64,000 nt of DNA from Paracoccus liaowanqingii (GCF_004683865.2 NZ_CP038439.1:38501-102500), one strand, 5' to 3'. Positions 1 through 8,934 are shown, counted from the first letter of the stretch. Notes: generated by a model not told the origin, from the sequence alone. Made by a program: numbers and translations.

Positions 1-272
1 ATGCCGACGCGCATCGCCTGGTCGAGCTGATCCGCGGCATTCCAGCCAAGATCAACCTGATCCCCTTCAACGAATGGCCGGGCGCGCCCTACAAGCGGTC
101 CAGCAACAACCGCATCCATGCCTTTGCCGACATCATCCACAATGCCGGTTACGCCAGCCCCATCCGCACCCCGCGCGGCGAGGATATCATGGCCGCCTGC
201 GGTCAGCTGAAATCCGCGACCGAGCGGGGCCGCAAGTCCCGCGCCCAGATCGCCGCCGAGGCTGCCGAGTAA
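1..272 (+). CDS. rlmN: 23S rRNA/tRNA adenine-C2 methyltransferase RlmN, C-terminal part
   Basis: This is the 3' end of a gene that begins before the window. About 89 codons remain, read from base 3 to a TAA at 270-272. RlmN is a cytosolic radical-SAM enzyme that methylates C2 of A2503 in 23S rRNA and A37 in some tRNAs. The residues [20 protein letters not shown] and [10 protein letters not shown] match the conserved end of the family. The Cys in ACGQL is the second catalytic cysteine, which forms the transient thioether with the substrate. The radical-SAM CxxxCxxC motif would lie upstream and is not visible. The gene is convergent with rsgA. Confidence 0.93.
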   Translation, partial: ADAHRLVELIRGIPAKINLIPFNEWPGAPYKRSSNNRIHAFADIIHNAGYASPIRTPRGEDIMAACGQLKSATERGRKSRAQIAAEAAE

Positions 273-303
273 GGCCACCCGGGCATCGGGCGCCGCGCCG
301 CGT

Positions 304-1323
304 TCAGCGACGCTTGCCGCCGCGGGGCAGGGTCGTGCGGTTGCCGCGCGGGCCGGTCTGGACCGGGGTGTTCGCGGTGTTCTCCTCCGACAGCTTGCGC
401 CAGCGCTCCAGCCGGTCGGCAGAGAGGGTGCCCGCCGCGATGGCGGCCTGAACGGCGCAGCCGGGCTCGTGCGCATGGGTGCAGTCGCGGAACCGGCAGA
501 GCGGTGCCAGTTCGGTGATCTCGGCGAACAGCATCTCCAGACCCGCCGCCACGTCCGCCACATGCAGGGTGCGCATGCCGGGCGTGTCGATCACCCAGCC
601 TCCGCCCGAGATGGGGTGCAAGGACCGCGCGGTGGTGGTGTGGCGGCCCTTGGCGTCGCCCTCGCGGATGGCGCCTGTCAGCTGCGCCTGACCCTCGGCC
701 TTGTCGGCCAGCGTGTTCAGCAGCGTCGATTTGCCCACGCCCGAGGATCCGACCAGCGCGACGGTGCGGCCCGTCCCGCACCAGGGCGCCAGCACGGCGG
801 CGGCATCGGGATCCTTGGCGTTCAGCAGCACGACCTCCAGCCCGCGCTGCAGGGCCAGCGCCTGATCGCGCCAGGGGGCGGGGTCGTCCACCTTGTCGAT
901 CTTGGTCAGCACGATGACGGGCTGGGTCCCGGCCTCGTTGGCCAGCGCCAGATAGCGTTCCAGCCGGGCGGCGTTGAAATCGTCGTTGCACGAGGTCACG
1001 ATGAACAGCGTGTCGATGTTGGCGGCGATCAGCTGGCGGGTGTCGGCGCCCTCGGTCCGGCGGCGCAGCAGGGCGCGGCGGTCCAGACGGCGGGCCAGCA
1101 CGCGGGTGTCGGCATGGGCCAGGACCCAATCGCCCACCGCGTAATCGGCGGTCGTCGCGTGCAGCGGCAGCTCCAGCCGGACCTGCCCCGCCCCGGTTTC
1201 CGCCGACAGGCGCGAGCGATGGACCGAGGCCACGCGCATCGGCACCAGCCCCGCATCATCCGGGGTGATCTGTTCGGCGAAGAAGGGCTGCCAGCCGAGG
1301 TCGGCCAATGCGGATGCGGTCAT
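304..1323 (-). CDS. rsgA: Ribosome small-subunit-dependent GTPase RsgA
   Basis: 339 aa, normal family length. RsgA is a circularly permuted GTPase that acts late in 30S subunit maturation. The domains appear in order. An N-terminal OB-fold covers roughly residues 20-90. The permuted GTPase follows, with the G4 motif TKID at 140-143, the P-loop GSSGVGKST at 192-200 and the G3 motif DTPG at 246-249. A C-terminal zinc site uses Cys276, Cys281, His283 and Cys289. The ATG at 1323 gives the full OB-fold. It converges with rlmN, another ribosome-directed gene, with about 30 bases between them. Confidence 0.96.
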   Translation of the reverse strand: MTASALADLGWQPFFAEQITPDDAGLVPMRVASVHRSRLSAETGAGQVRLELPLHATTADYAVGDWVLAHADTRVLARRLDRRALLRRRTEGADTRQLIAANIDTLFIVTSCNDDFNAARLERYLALANEAGTQPVIVLTKIDKVDDPAPWRDQALALQRGLEVVLLNAKDPDAAAVLAPWCGTGRTVALVGSSGVGKSTLLNTLADKAEGQAQLTGAIREGDAKGRHTTTARSLHPISGGGWVIDTPGMRTLHVADVAAGLEMLFAEITELAPLCRFRDCTHAHEPGCAVQAAIAAGTLSADRLERWRKLSEENTANTPVQTGPRGNRTTLPRGGKRR

Positions 1324-1392
1324 CTGATCTGCCTGTGTGACCCTGCCTGAATGGCCCTGCGCCCGCGGCGATGCAAGGGGATCGTGGCGCGC

Positions 1393-2262
1393 CTAGCCGT
1401 CGTCATGGGGCCAGTCGTCGATGATGGCGGCGGCCTCGGCGGCGGTTTCGACGAAGTGCAGCAGGTCCAGATCGGTCTCGCTGATCGTGCCCGCGCGGGC
1501 CAGGGCCTGCCAGTTCACGATCTCGCGCCAGAATTCGCCGCCGAACAGGATCAGGGGCACCCGCGCCATGCGGCGGGTCTGGATCAGGGTCAGGGCCTCG
1601 AACAGCTCGTCCAGCGTTCCGAAGCCGCCGGGAAAGACCGTGATCGCGCGGGCGCGCATCAGGAAATGCATCTTGCGGATCGCGAAGTAATGGAAGTTGA
1701 AGCACAGGTCCGGGGTGACATAGGCATTGGGGCTTTGCTCGTGCGGCAGCACGATGGACAGGCCGATGGACCGGCCGCCCGCGTCCTGCGCGCCCAGATT
1801 GCCCGCCTCCATCACGCCGGGGCCGCCGCCGGTGCAGATGACCAGATCATGCCCGCCCCCCGCCAGGCTGCGCTCGGTCATCAGGCGGCCGAATTCCCGC
1901 GCCTCGGTGTAGAAATGCGACAGCGCGCCCAGTTCCGGAGTGCGCGCCTGGCCCGCCCGCTCGGGCGAGGGGATGCGGGCGCCGCCGAAGATCACCACGG
2001 TCGACGTGATCCCGTGTTCGTCCATCAGCATCTGCGGCTTCAGCAGCTCCAGCTGCAGGCGGACGGGGCGCAATTCCTCGCGCAGCAGGAAATCCGTGTC
2101 GGTGAAGGCCAGCCGATAGGAAGGCGCCTCGGTCTGGGGCGTGTGGGGCGCACGCGCGGCACGGGCGGCATCCTGGGCGCTGTCGGGCAGGGGGTGGGAT
2201 CGGTCGTCCGTCTGGCTCATCACATCCTCGGGCGGCTTGGCGCGGATTGCGCGGGCTTTCAT
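1393..2262 (-). CDS. LOG-family Rossmann-fold protein (TIGR00730-like)
   Basis: 289 aa. The family motifs are GGGPGVMEA (residues 145-153) and PGGFGTLDE (211-219), the signature of LOG proteins once annotated as lysine decarboxylases. Characterised members are phosphoribohydrolases that release free bases from nucleoside monophosphates, for example cytokinin activation in plants. In bacteria the physiological substrate is often unknown. The first 50 residues are low-complexity, and a second ATG at codon 15 (MSQTDD) is a possible start. It is divergent from dapD with about 60 bases between them, so the two probably share a promoter region. The fold assignment is firm; the substrate is not. Confidence 0.88.
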   Translation of the reverse strand: MKARAIRAKPPEDVMSQTDDRSHPLPDSAQDAARAARAPHTPQTEAPSYRLAFTDTDFLLREELRPVRLQLELLKPQMLMDEHGITSTVVIFGGARIPSPERAGQARTPELGALSHFYTEAREFGRLMTERSLAGGGHDLVICTGGGPGVMEAGNLGAQDAGGRSIGLSIVLPHEQSPNAYVTPDLCFNFHYFAIRKMHFLMRARAITVFPGGFGTLDELFEALTLIQTRRMARVPLILFGGEFWREIVNWQALARAGTISETDLDLLHFVETAAEAAAIIDDWPHDDG

Positions 2263-2325
2263 CGGTGCTTATAGCCCTGGGGGACCAGTTTCCACCCGGA
2301 CGCGACGAAACAGCAAGAGGCCCCG

Positions 2326-3147
2326 ATGACCCAAGCCCTGGAACAAGCCATTGAGACCGCGTGGGAGGCCCGCGCCGAGATCACTCCCGCCACCACCGGC
2401 GAGACCCGCGATGCCGTGGACGAGACCCTGCGCCAGCTGGACGCGGGCACCCTGCGCGTCGCCGAGAAGCGCGGTGCCGACTGGCACGTGAACCAATGGG
2501 CGAAGAAGGCGGTGCTGCTGTCGTTCCGCCTGAACGACATGGAAGGGATGTCCGGCGGCCCGCAGGGGTCGAACTGGTGGGACAAGGTGCCCTCCAAGTT
2601 CCACGGATGGGGCGACAATCAATGGCGCGACGCAGGCTTTCGCGCCGTCCCGGGCGCCATCGTGCGGCGGTCGGCCTTCATCGGCAAGGGCGCGGTGCTG
2701 ATGCCGTCCTTTGTCAACCTTGGCGCCCATGTGGGCGAGGGCACGATGGTCGATACCTGGGCCACGGTGGGGTCCTGCGCGCAGATCGGGAAGAACGTCC
2801 ACCTGTCGGGCGGCGTCGGCATCGGCGGCGTGCTGGAGCCCCTGCAGGCCGGACCCACGATCATCGAGGATGACTGCTTCATCGGTGCCCGGTCCGAGGT
2901 CGTCGAGGGCTGCATCATCCGCGAGGGCTCGGTCCTGGGGATGGGCGTCTATATCGGCCAGTCGACCAAGATCGTCGACCGCGAGACCGGCAGCGTCAGC
3001 TATGGCGAGGTGCCCGCGGGATCGGTCGTCGTGTCGGGATCGCTGCCGTCCAAGAACGGGGTGAATCTCTATTGCGCGGTGATCGTCAAGCGGGTGGATG
3101 CGCAGACGCGCTCCAAGACCTCGGTCAACGAGCTGCTGCGCGACTGA
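2326..3147 (+). CDS. dapD: Tetrahydrodipicolinate N-succinyltransferase DapD
   Basis: 273 aa, almost exactly the usual length. DapD transfers succinyl from succinyl-CoA to tetrahydrodipicolinate in the succinylase branch of lysine/diaminopimelate synthesis, which also feeds peptidoglycan. The N-terminal helical domain contains [14 protein letters not shown] and [11 protein letters not shown]. From about residue 105 a left-handed beta-helix of hexapeptide repeats is visible, with [19 protein letters not shown] and the catalytic-region [15 protein letters not shown]. The start follows a purine-rich stretch (AAGAGG). It overlaps the next gene as TGATGA. A DapC-like aminotransferase for the next step is encoded about 25 kb away (27684-28886). 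Confidence 0.97.
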   Translation: MTQALEQAIETAWEARAEITPATTGETRDAVDETLRQLDAGTLRVAEKRGADWHVNQWAKKAVLLSFRLNDMEGMSGGPQGSNWWDKVPSKFHGWGDNQWRDAGFRAVPGAIVRRSAFIGKGAVLMPSFVNLGAHVGEGTMVDTWATVGSCAQIGKNVHLSGGVGIGGVLEPLQAGPTIIEDDCFIGARSEVVEGCIIREGSVLGMGVYIGQSTKIVDRETGSVSYGEVPAGSVVVSGSLPSKNGVNLYCAVIVKRVDAQTRSKTSVNELLRD

Positions 3148-3638
3148 TGACGACGCTCTACATCGACGCGGATGCCTGCCCGGTCAAGGCCGAGGCGGAA
3201 CGGGTCGCGGTGCGGATGGGCGTGCCGATGGTGCTGGTCTGCAACGGCGGGCTGCGCCTGCCCACCCATCCGCTGGTCCGGCTGCAGATCGTGGCCGCGG
3301 GCCCCGACGAGGCCGACAAGTGGATCGCGGACAACTGCGGCCCCGGTGACGTCGTGGTCACGGGCGACCTGCCGCTGGCCGACCGCTGCATCAAGGCGGG
3401 GGCCGCCGTGCTGACCCATGCGGGCGAGGTGCTGAACCCGGCCAATATCGGCCCGCGCTTGGCCACCCGCGACCTGATGGCCGACATCCGCGAGGCCAAT
3501 CCCTTCCATCAGGGCGGCGGCGCGGGGTTCGGCAAGGCCGACCGCGCGCGCTTTCTGCAATCGCTGGACCGGGCGCTGACCGCCGCCCGCCGCGTTCCGC
3601 GCGCCCTTGGCGAACCCGGCGCGCAGGGTCCGCGTTAG
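3147..3638 (+). CDS. YaiI/YqxD family protein (DUF188)
   Basis: 163 aa. The start [14 protein letters not shown] is the hallmark of the YaiI/YqxD family, whose fold resembles PIN and NYN nucleases. [17 protein letters not shown] and [11 protein letters not shown] are also conserved. No biochemical function is well established. The ATG at 3147 overlaps the dapD stop codon by one base, so translational coupling is likely. I infer co-transcription with dapD, but there is no evidence of a role in lysine synthesis. Confidence 0.88.
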   Translation: MTTLYIDADACPVKAEAERVAVRMGVPMVLVCNGGLRLPTHPLVRLQIVAAGPDEADKWIADNCGPGDVVVTGDLPLADRCIKAGAAVLTHAGEVLNPANIGPRLATRDLMADIREANPFHQGGGAGFGKADRARFLQSLDRALTAARRVPRALGEPGAQGPR

Positions 3639-3663
3639 GCGGCTTGCCCGGCAGGAGAGACCG

Positions 3664-4242
3664 ATGCACGACGACCAGACCATCACCGCCATGACCGACC
3701 GCGTCCGAGAGGCCGCCTCGGACGAGACGATCAGCGTCGCGCAGATCACCGCCGCCCTGGGTCGCGATTCGCTGCCGCCCAACCTGATGATCCCGGCGCT
3801 GGCGGTCGTGTCGCCCCTGTCGGGGGTGCCGCTGTTCTCGTCGGTCTGCGGGCTGCTGATCGCGCTGATCTCGGCGCAGATGCTGCTGGGGCGCGACCAT
3901 GTCTGGCTGCCGGGCTTCCTGATGCGGCGCAAGCTGGGCGCGGCGCGGGTGCGCGGCGCGTTGGACTGGATGCGCCGCCCGGCGGGGTTTCTGGACCGCA
4001 TCACCGCCGAGCGCCTGACCGTGCTGGTTCGCCGGCCGATGCGCTGGATCACCCAGGCCCTGTGCCTGTGCTGCGGTCTGTTGATGCCGTTCCTGGAGCT
4101 GATCCCCTTCACCTCGTCGATGATGGGGGTGGTGGTCAGCCTGCTGGCCTTCGGGATGCTGGCCCGCGACGGGCTGTTCACCGCGCTTGGGCTGCTGGCG
4201 ATCGGCGGGCTGGCGGGGCTGGTCCTGTATCTTCTGCCCTGA
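3664..4242 (+). CDS. ExoD-like membrane protein
   Basis: 192 aa, starting at an ATG eight bases after the sequence GGAGAG. The sequence matches the ExoD family: ALGRDSLPPNLMIPALAVVSPLSGVP, a central basic stretch, then a hydrophobic C-terminal half with LMPFLELIPFTSSMMGVVV and three to four likely membrane segments. ExoD was named from Sinorhizobium exopolysaccharide and alkali-sensitivity mutants; its molecular activity is unknown. It lies 25 bases after the YaiI gene on the same strand and is convergent with the AEC transporter. Confidence 0.8.
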   Translation: MHDDQTITAMTDRVREAASDETISVAQITAALGRDSLPPNLMIPALAVVSPLSGVPLFSSVCGLLIALISAQMLLGRDHVWLPGFLMRRKLGAARVRGALDWMRRPAGFLDRITAERLTVLVRRPMRWITQALCLCCGLLMPFLELIPFTSSMMGVVVSLLAFGMLARDGLFTALGLLAIGGLAGLVLYLLP

Positions 4243-4248
4243 GGGCGG

Positions 4249-5172
4249 TCAGACCCCGATCAGCACCATCAGCAGCGGCAGCGTCACGATGCTGGCCGCC
4301 GTCGAGATCAGGATCGCGGTCGAGACCCGCTGCTGCGCGATCCCGAAATGCTGCGCCAGGATATAGACGTTCCCCGCCACCGGCAGCCCGGCGGCCACCA
4401 CCATCACCCCCGCCGCGAAGGGATCGACCCGCAGGGCCCAAGCCGCCAGCCCCACGGCCAGCGGATGCAGGCCCAGCTTGGCAAAGCTCAGCCAGCCCGC
4501 GGGCGCCAGCCGCGCCAGGCTGCGCCCCGCCAGGCTGGCGCCGATGGCGAACAGCGCGCCCGGCGTGGCGGCAGCGCCCAGCAAGGCCAGGAACTCGTCC
4601 AGGGGCGCGGGCATGGGCAGCGCCAGCCCGCCCCAGGCCAGCCCCGCCACCATCGCCAGGATCATCGGATTGGCCGCGATCCCGCGCAGCACCGGCAGCA
4701 CCGCAGCGACCCGCAGGCCGCCATGGCGCGAGGCATGCACGATCAGCGTGATCAGGGTCGAGAACACCAGCATGTCGATGGTCAGCACCATCAGCACCGG
4801 CCCGACGGCGCGCTCGCCCAAGAGGACGACCAGCATGGGCACGCCCAGAAAGCCGGTATTGCCGATCATGCAGCACTGCGCCTCCATCGCGGCCTCGGCC
4901 AGGCCCAGGCCGCGCGCGCGGGCGACCGCGATGCCTGCGGCCCAGACCACCGCCGAGCCGCCCAGATAGGCCAGCGCGAATCGCAGGTCGAACAGCGCGC
5001 CCAGGTCGATCCCGGCGGCAAAGCGGAACAGCATGGCCGACAGCGCGAAATAGAAGACGAAGCGTGTCAGCCATGCCGCGCCCTCGGGCGGGAAGAAGCG
5101 CATCGCGGCGGCGGCCCAGCCCAGGCCGATCAGGCCGAAGAAGGGCAGGGTCTTCAGCAGGATCTCAAGCAC
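4249..5172 (-). CDS. AEC (auxin efflux carrier) family transporter
   Basis: 307 aa with a GTG start (MLEILLKTLPFFGLIGLG). Hydrophobic throughout, with about ten predicted membrane segments. The family-typical MIGNTGFLGVPM lies in the first half and GNVYILAQHFG near the end. Bacterial AEC members include malate and malonate permeases (MdcF, MleP), so an organic-acid or related anion carrier of the inner membrane is likely. Nothing here fixes the substrate. It ends six bases from exoD, tail to tail, and follows the broken mbfA gene on the same strand after about 25 bases. Confidence 0.85.
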   Translation of the reverse strand: MLEILLKTLPFFGLIGLGWAAAAMRFFPPEGAAWLTRFVFYFALSAMLFRFAAGIDLGALFDLRFALAYLGGSAVVWAAGIAVARARGLGLAEAAMEAQCCMIGNTGFLGVPMLVVLLGERAVGPVLMVLTIDMLVFSTLITLIVHASRHGGLRVAAVLPVLRGIAANPMILAMVAGLAWGGLALPMPAPLDEFLALLGAAATPGALFAIGASLAGRSLARLAPAGWLSFAKLGLHPLAVGLAAWALRVDPFAAGVMVVAAGLPVAGNVYILAQHFGIAQQRVSTAILISTAASIVTLPLLMVLIGV

Positions 5173-5197
5173 GCGACAGCCCCCTTTCGGGGGAATG

Positions 5198-6177
5198 TCA
5201 GCCCGATCCGATCAGCACCCCTACGGCCAGCACCAGACCACCGCCCACGACGACTTGCAAGGTGGCCCGCCAGAAGGGCGTCTGCATCCAGCGGTTCTGG
5301 ATCCAGGCGATGGCCCACAGCTCGACGAAGACGACGATGATGGCGATGGTCGTGGCGGTCCAGAAATCCGCGATCAGATAGGGCAGCGCATGGCCAAGCC
5401 CCCCACCGTGGTCATCACCCCCGACGACAGGCCCCGCTTGATCGGCGATCCGCGCCCCGAGACGACGCCGTCATCCGACGCGGCCTCGGTGAAGCCCATG
5501 CTGATGCCCGCGCCGACGCTGGCGGCCAGCCCGACCTGGAAGGTCGTCCAGGGATCCTGCGTGGCAAAGGCCACCGCGAAGATCGGCGCCAGGGTCGAGA
5601 CGCTGCCATCCATCAGCCCCGCCAGCCCGGGCTGCACCCAGGTAAGCACGAAGTCGCGATGGGCGACGGCGTCCTCCTCGGCGCGGCTGTCGGCATCGAC
5701 CAGCTGCTCGGTCAGCTCGCGCGCGCGGTTCTCGTGGCCGCGCTCGGCGGCGGCCAGATCGCCCAGCAGCGTGCGGGTGGGGGCATGCAGGCTCTGCTGG
5801 GCGGCGCGGGCATAAAAATCGGCGGCGTCCCGTTCCATCCCCGCGGCCTCGGCGCGGATCGTGTCCAGCGACAGGTTCTCGATCATCCAGGCCGGGCGGC
5901 GGGTCACGTAGCCCGCCACATGCTCGCGCCGGATGACCGCGATCGCGTCGCCCCACCGGACCCTGTGGATCTCCAGCAGCATCCGGCGGTGGCCGTCCTC
6001 CTCGGCGCTCATGGCGTCGAAGACGGCGGCGGTCGCGGGATAGTCCTGGCGCAGATGCGCGGCCCAGTTGCGATAGATGCGGGCGTCGTCCTCCTCCGAG
6101 GCGATGGCCAGGGCCACGATCTCGCGCTCGGACAGTTCCGACAGCCGCTTGCGGGCAGAGAGGAAGGGCATGGTCAT
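5198..6177 (-). pseudogene. mbfA: Membrane-bound ferritin / VIT1-type iron exporter, frameshifted (MbfA-like)
   Basis: MbfA proteins join an N-terminal ferritin-like (erythrin) domain to a VIT1-type membrane domain and export iron from the cytoplasm. Here the ferritin-like part ([26 protein letters not shown]) and the first VIT segments ([34 protein letters not shown]) read well to about codon 261. The frame then stops after GGLAMRCPI. The missing end ([16 protein letters not shown] ... VGVLIGSG) is intact in another frame, ending at the TGA at 5200-5198. One extra G in the six-G run at 5399-5404 restores a 326-aa protein. Either a real mutation or a homopolymer error. The start is the ATG at 6177, or 6171. 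Confidence 0.85.
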
Positions 6178-6240
6178 CTTCGGTCTCAAATATCCTCGGG
6201 GGTGAGGCCGCCTGCGGCCGAGGGGGCGGAAGGCCCCCGT
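6173..6240. repeat. Dispersed GGGATATTT-type repeat, copy at the tusA/mbfA junction
   Basis: Read on the minus strand the core is CCCCCGAGGATATTTGAGAC followed by CGAAGATGA. Beside it are two inverted repeats: GGCCGCCTGCGGCC (6206-6219) and a GGGGG...CCCCC pair (6222-6226, 6234-6238). It supplies the end of the TusA-like gene, including its stop codon, and reaches to the start of mbfA. Confidence 0.75.
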
Positions 6241-6488
6241 GCGACCGTGAACTCATGCGCGCCGTCACCCAGATCGCGCAGGGCGACCATGGCATGCCCC
6301 GCCACCTCGCAGTAATGCGGCACATCGACCAAGGCCATGGAATCCGTGGCAATCAGGCGCAACATTCCGCCTTGGGGCAGCGCCATCAGCGCCTTGCGCA
6401 GGCGCAGGACGGGCAAGGGGCACAAAAGCCCGCGGGCATCCACCTCGGGGACGGGGGTCAAGACGGAACCGCGAATCGGTCCAGGCAC
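6186..6488 (-). CDS. TusA-like sulfurtransferase
   Basis: Up to 100 aa. The TusA/SirA fold is shown by [18 protein letters not shown], with the sulfur-carrying Cys in the CPxP motif. Family proteins pass persulfide sulfur to tRNA thiolation, molybdenum cofactor or sulfur oxidation. The start is uncertain: a GTG at 6488 overlaps the upstream gene by 31 bases, while a TTG at 6461 overlaps its stop codon and starts at [10 protein letters not shown]. The last 20 or so codons ([16 protein letters not shown]) are encoded by a dispersed GC-rich repeat, not by conserved TusA sequence. The stop lies 8 bases before the mbfA start. Confidence 0.85.
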   Translation of the reverse strand: MPGPIRGSVLTPVPEVDARGLLCPLPVLRLRKALMALPQGGMLRLIATDSMALVDVPHYCEVAGHAMVALRDLGDGAHEFTVARGPSAPSAAGGLTPEDI

Positions 6489-6970
6489 CAGCCCCGCAGC
6501 GCCTGCGGGTCCAGCCTGACGGCCAGATCGCCCGCGAAGTCCAGGAAGGCCGCCTGCTGCTGGCGCGGCACGTACAGCAGCACCGGCTGGCCCTCGGCCG
6601 CGGCCCGACCGATCAGGTCGCGAAAGCCGCGGCCCATGGCCTCCTGGCGGCCGAACTTGGGGATGACCACCAGCCCGGCGCCGTCCAGATGCGGCGCGGT
6701 CCGCGCCACCGCCTCCTCCAGCGCGCCGGTGTCCAGCCGGCAGCCCTGCGCGCCCGGCCCCAGGGATTGCGAGATGCGCAGCGGCGCGCCCGGATCGCCC
6801 AGCACCACGATCTCCATGTCGCAGGCGCAGTCGGGGCCCAGGTCCAGGTTACGCTGCACCGCCCCCGCCACGGCCAGGCCGCGGGCGCGCAGATCCGTCG
6901 CCAGATCCTCGATCAGCCGGTCCGCCGCCCCGGGGGCGGCCCCCTCATCCGTGGAAAACCATGCCAGCAT
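6458..6970 (-). CDS. DUF2478 family protein
   Basis: 170 aa. It matches DUF2478, seen as MLAWFSTDEG at the start, CACDMEIVVLGDPG, RISQSLGPGAQGCRLD and FLDFAGDLAVRL. The family resembles nucleoside-triphosphatases but lacks an obvious P-loop here, and no function is established; it often sits near molybdenum-cofactor or molybdate genes. Cys45, Cys47 and a third Cys in GARGC-like context could bind metal (inference). It lies ten bases after the response regulator gene and overlaps the TusA-like gene, so it probably belongs to the same transcript. The ATG at 6970 gives the usual family N-terminus. Confidence 0.8.
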   Translation of the reverse strand: MLAWFSTDEGAAPGAADRLIEDLATDLRARGLAVAGAVQRNLDLGPDCACDMEIVVLGDPGAPLRISQSLGPGAQGCRLDTGALEEAVARTAPHLDGAGLVVIPKFGRQEAMGRGFRDLIGRAAAEGQPVLLYVPRQQQAAFLDFAGDLAVRLDPQALRGWCLDRFAVPS

Positions 6971-6979
6971 GCCGCCCCC

Positions 6980-7606
6980 TCACACGCCGCTGTCCAGCGC
7001 GAATTTCATCAAGCCGTTGATCCCGTCCACGCCCAGCTTCCGCTTGAGCGCCGACGAGGTGTTGGCGGCGGTCTTGTAGCTGACATTCAGCCGGTCGGCG
7101 ATGGCCTGCAGCCCGTGGCCCTGCCCAATCAGCGTCAGCACCTGCCGTTCGCGGTCCGACAGCGCGCCAAGCGGATCGTCCGCGGCACCCGCGCGCAGCG
7201 TGGCCAGCGCCATGGCCTGCTTGGGCGCCAGATAGAACTCTCCGGCCTCGAGCTGGCGCACCGCATCGCGGAAATCCGAGGGCGGCGCGTTCTTGGACAG
7301 GAAGCCCTGCGCGCCGGCCTGCAGGGCGCGGGCCGCGAACCCGGTCTGATCGTTCATGGAAAAGACCAGGATCCGCCCCTGCGGCGCCAGCGCCCGCAGC
7401 GGGCCCACCAGATCGAGGCCCCCCGCGCCGGGCAGGCTGATGTCCAGCACGATCAGGTCGGGCGCGGGGCCGGTGGCCAACTGGTCCAGCGCCTCCTCGC
7501 CGGACATGGCCTGGCCCACCGGGTCATAGCCCAGGTCGCGCAGCAGGCGGCTGGCGCCCAGATGGGTGATCGGGTGGTCGTCGATGACCAAGGCGCGTTT
7601 CGTCAC
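6980..7606 (-). CDS. LuxR/NarL-family response regulator
   Basis: 208 aa. The N-terminal receiver domain has the acidic pair D9-D10 and the phosphorylation site Asp55 in LIVLDISLPG. The C-terminal LuxR-type helix-turn-helix runs from about residue 145 (LSDRERQVLTLIGQGHGLQAIADRL) and includes VSYKTAANTSSALKRKLGV. It should bind DNA as a phosphorylated dimer. The gene overlaps the kinase gene by four bases (ATGA), so kinase and regulator form a coupled pair. DUF2478 follows after ten bases. The input signal and targets cannot be read from the sequence; the adjacent DUF2478/TusA/MbfA genes are candidates. Confidence 0.92.
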   Translation of the reverse strand: MTKRALVIDDHPITHLGASRLLRDLGYDPVGQAMSGEEALDQLATGPAPDLIVLDISLPGAGGLDLVGPLRALAPQGRILVFSMNDQTGFAARALQAGAQGFLSKNAPPSDFRDAVRQLEAGEFYLAPKQAMALATLRAGAADDPLGALSDRERQVLTLIGQGHGLQAIADRLNVSYKTAANTSSALKRKLGVDGINGLMKFALDSGV

Positions 7607-8934
7607 GTCGTCGTCCTGTTCCTGGTTGCGGGCGCGCGGGGCAGCCGGGCCTCCAGCACGGTGCCCGAGGCATCCGTCCGGATCTGCAGGTCGCCGCCCA
7701 GAAGCGTGATGCGTTCGCGCATGCCGGTCAGCCCCGCGCCTTCGCGCCGACCCTCGGCGATGCCCGTGCCGTCATCGGCCAGGATCATGCGCCAATGCGC
7801 CGGATCGGTCCAGAGCCGGATGTCGATCCGCCCGGCCTGGGCATGGCGCAGCGCGTTGGTCGTGCCCTCCTGCAGGATGCGGAACAGGGTCAGGGCGCTG
7901 GCCTCGTCGGGCTCGGGCAGGGCTGCGGCGACGTCGAGGCGGACGTCCATGTCGGGAAAGCGGCGCGTCAGGTCGTCGACGTAATCGCCCAGCACCACGG
8001 CCAGGGGCAGCTGGCCCACCGCCATCGGGCGCAGGTCGTTCAGCAGCGCCCGGTTCACACGCGAGATCTGTTCGGCGATCGCGGCGATCTGCTCGGCGGA
8101 CTGGGCGGTGGCGTCGTCGGGGGCGGCCGCGCGCAGGGCGTCGGCCTCGACCCGAAGACCGAAGAGGCAGGGGCCCATCTCGTCATGCAGGTCGCGGGCG
8201 ATGGCCTTGCGCTCGGCATCGCCCCGCGCGACGATCTGGTGCTGCAGGCGGATGCGGTCGGTCCGGGCCCGTTCCAGCGCCTGCGCCAGCGCATCGGCAT
8301 GACGCGCCAGCGGCGCCAGGTCGGGCTGGGGCAGGGGGCCGATGCGGGCCTCCAGCTCTCCGCGGGTCAGGTCCGACAGGCGGGCGGCGATGGTGGCCAC
8401 GGGGCGCAGGCCCTGGCCCACCGCCCATGCGATCAGCCCGGCCTGCAGCGCCGCCGTGCCAAGCGCCAGCGCCATCAGGTCGCGCATGTCGCGCCAGGCG
8501 CGGGCGATCTCCTCGGCCGGGTCGCCGGTGATCAGCACATAGCCGCGCGGGCGCCCCTCGATCACCACGGGCAGGCGGGTTTCCTGCGGGTCGGGGGCGA
8601 CCAGCGCCGCGAACCAGCCGGGGCTGCGGTCGGCGGGATCGGCCGGGCCCGGGGGCTGGCGCAGGGTGCCGTCCAGCGCGTCGACGACCCCAATGCGGGC
8701 ATGGCGCGGCTCGGCCAGGCGTTCGGGCAGGCGGGCCATGATCCGGTCGGCGGGCACCGCGCCCTGCATCGTGCCGATCGTGGCCAGCACCAGGTTGCGC
8801 GCGGTCTGGGCGCCCATGCGCGTCTCGGTCGCGATGTCGCGGCGCAGCCGGTCTAGGCTGCCCAAGGCCAGCACCCCGACCAGCAGCAGCTGCATCGCGA
8901 CGATGACGAGAAGGATCCGGGCGCGCAGCGTCAT
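7603..8934 (-). CDS. Sensor histidine kinase, HisKA_3 type
   Basis: 443 aa. Domain order: a membrane helix near residues 7-27 (ILLVIVAMQLLLVGVLALG), an extracytoplasmic sensor region to about 150, a second helix at 151-174, a HAMP-like linker, then the dimerisation/phosphoacceptor helix with His250 in ARDLHDEMGPCLFGLR and a HATPase_c domain (DDGTGIAEGRREGAGLTGM). This class pairs with NarL/LuxR regulators, as here with the gene overlapping its 3' end. The ATG at 8934 is chosen because it starts just before the first membrane helix; earlier in-frame codons run through low-complexity repeat sequence. Confidence 0.92.
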   Translation of the reverse strand: MTLRARILLVIVAMQLLLVGVLALGSLDRLRRDIATETRMGAQTARNLVLATIGTMQGAVPADRIMARLPERLAEPRHARIGVVDALDGTLRQPPGPADPADRSPGWFAALVAPDPQETRLPVVIEGRPRGYVLITGDPAEEIARAWRDMRDLMALALGTAALQAGLIAWAVGQGLRPVATIAARLSDLTRGELEARIGPLPQPDLAPLARHADALAQALERARTDRIRLQHQIVARGDAERKAIARDLHDEMGPCLFGLRVEADALRAAAPDDATAQSAEQIAAIAEQISRVNRALLNDLRPMAVGQLPLAVVLGDYVDDLTRRFPDMDVRLDVAAALPEPDEASALTLFRILQEGTTNALRHAQAGRIDIRLWTDPAHWRMILADDGTGIAEGRREGAGLTGMRERITLLGGDLQIRTDASGTVLEARLPRAPATRNRTTT

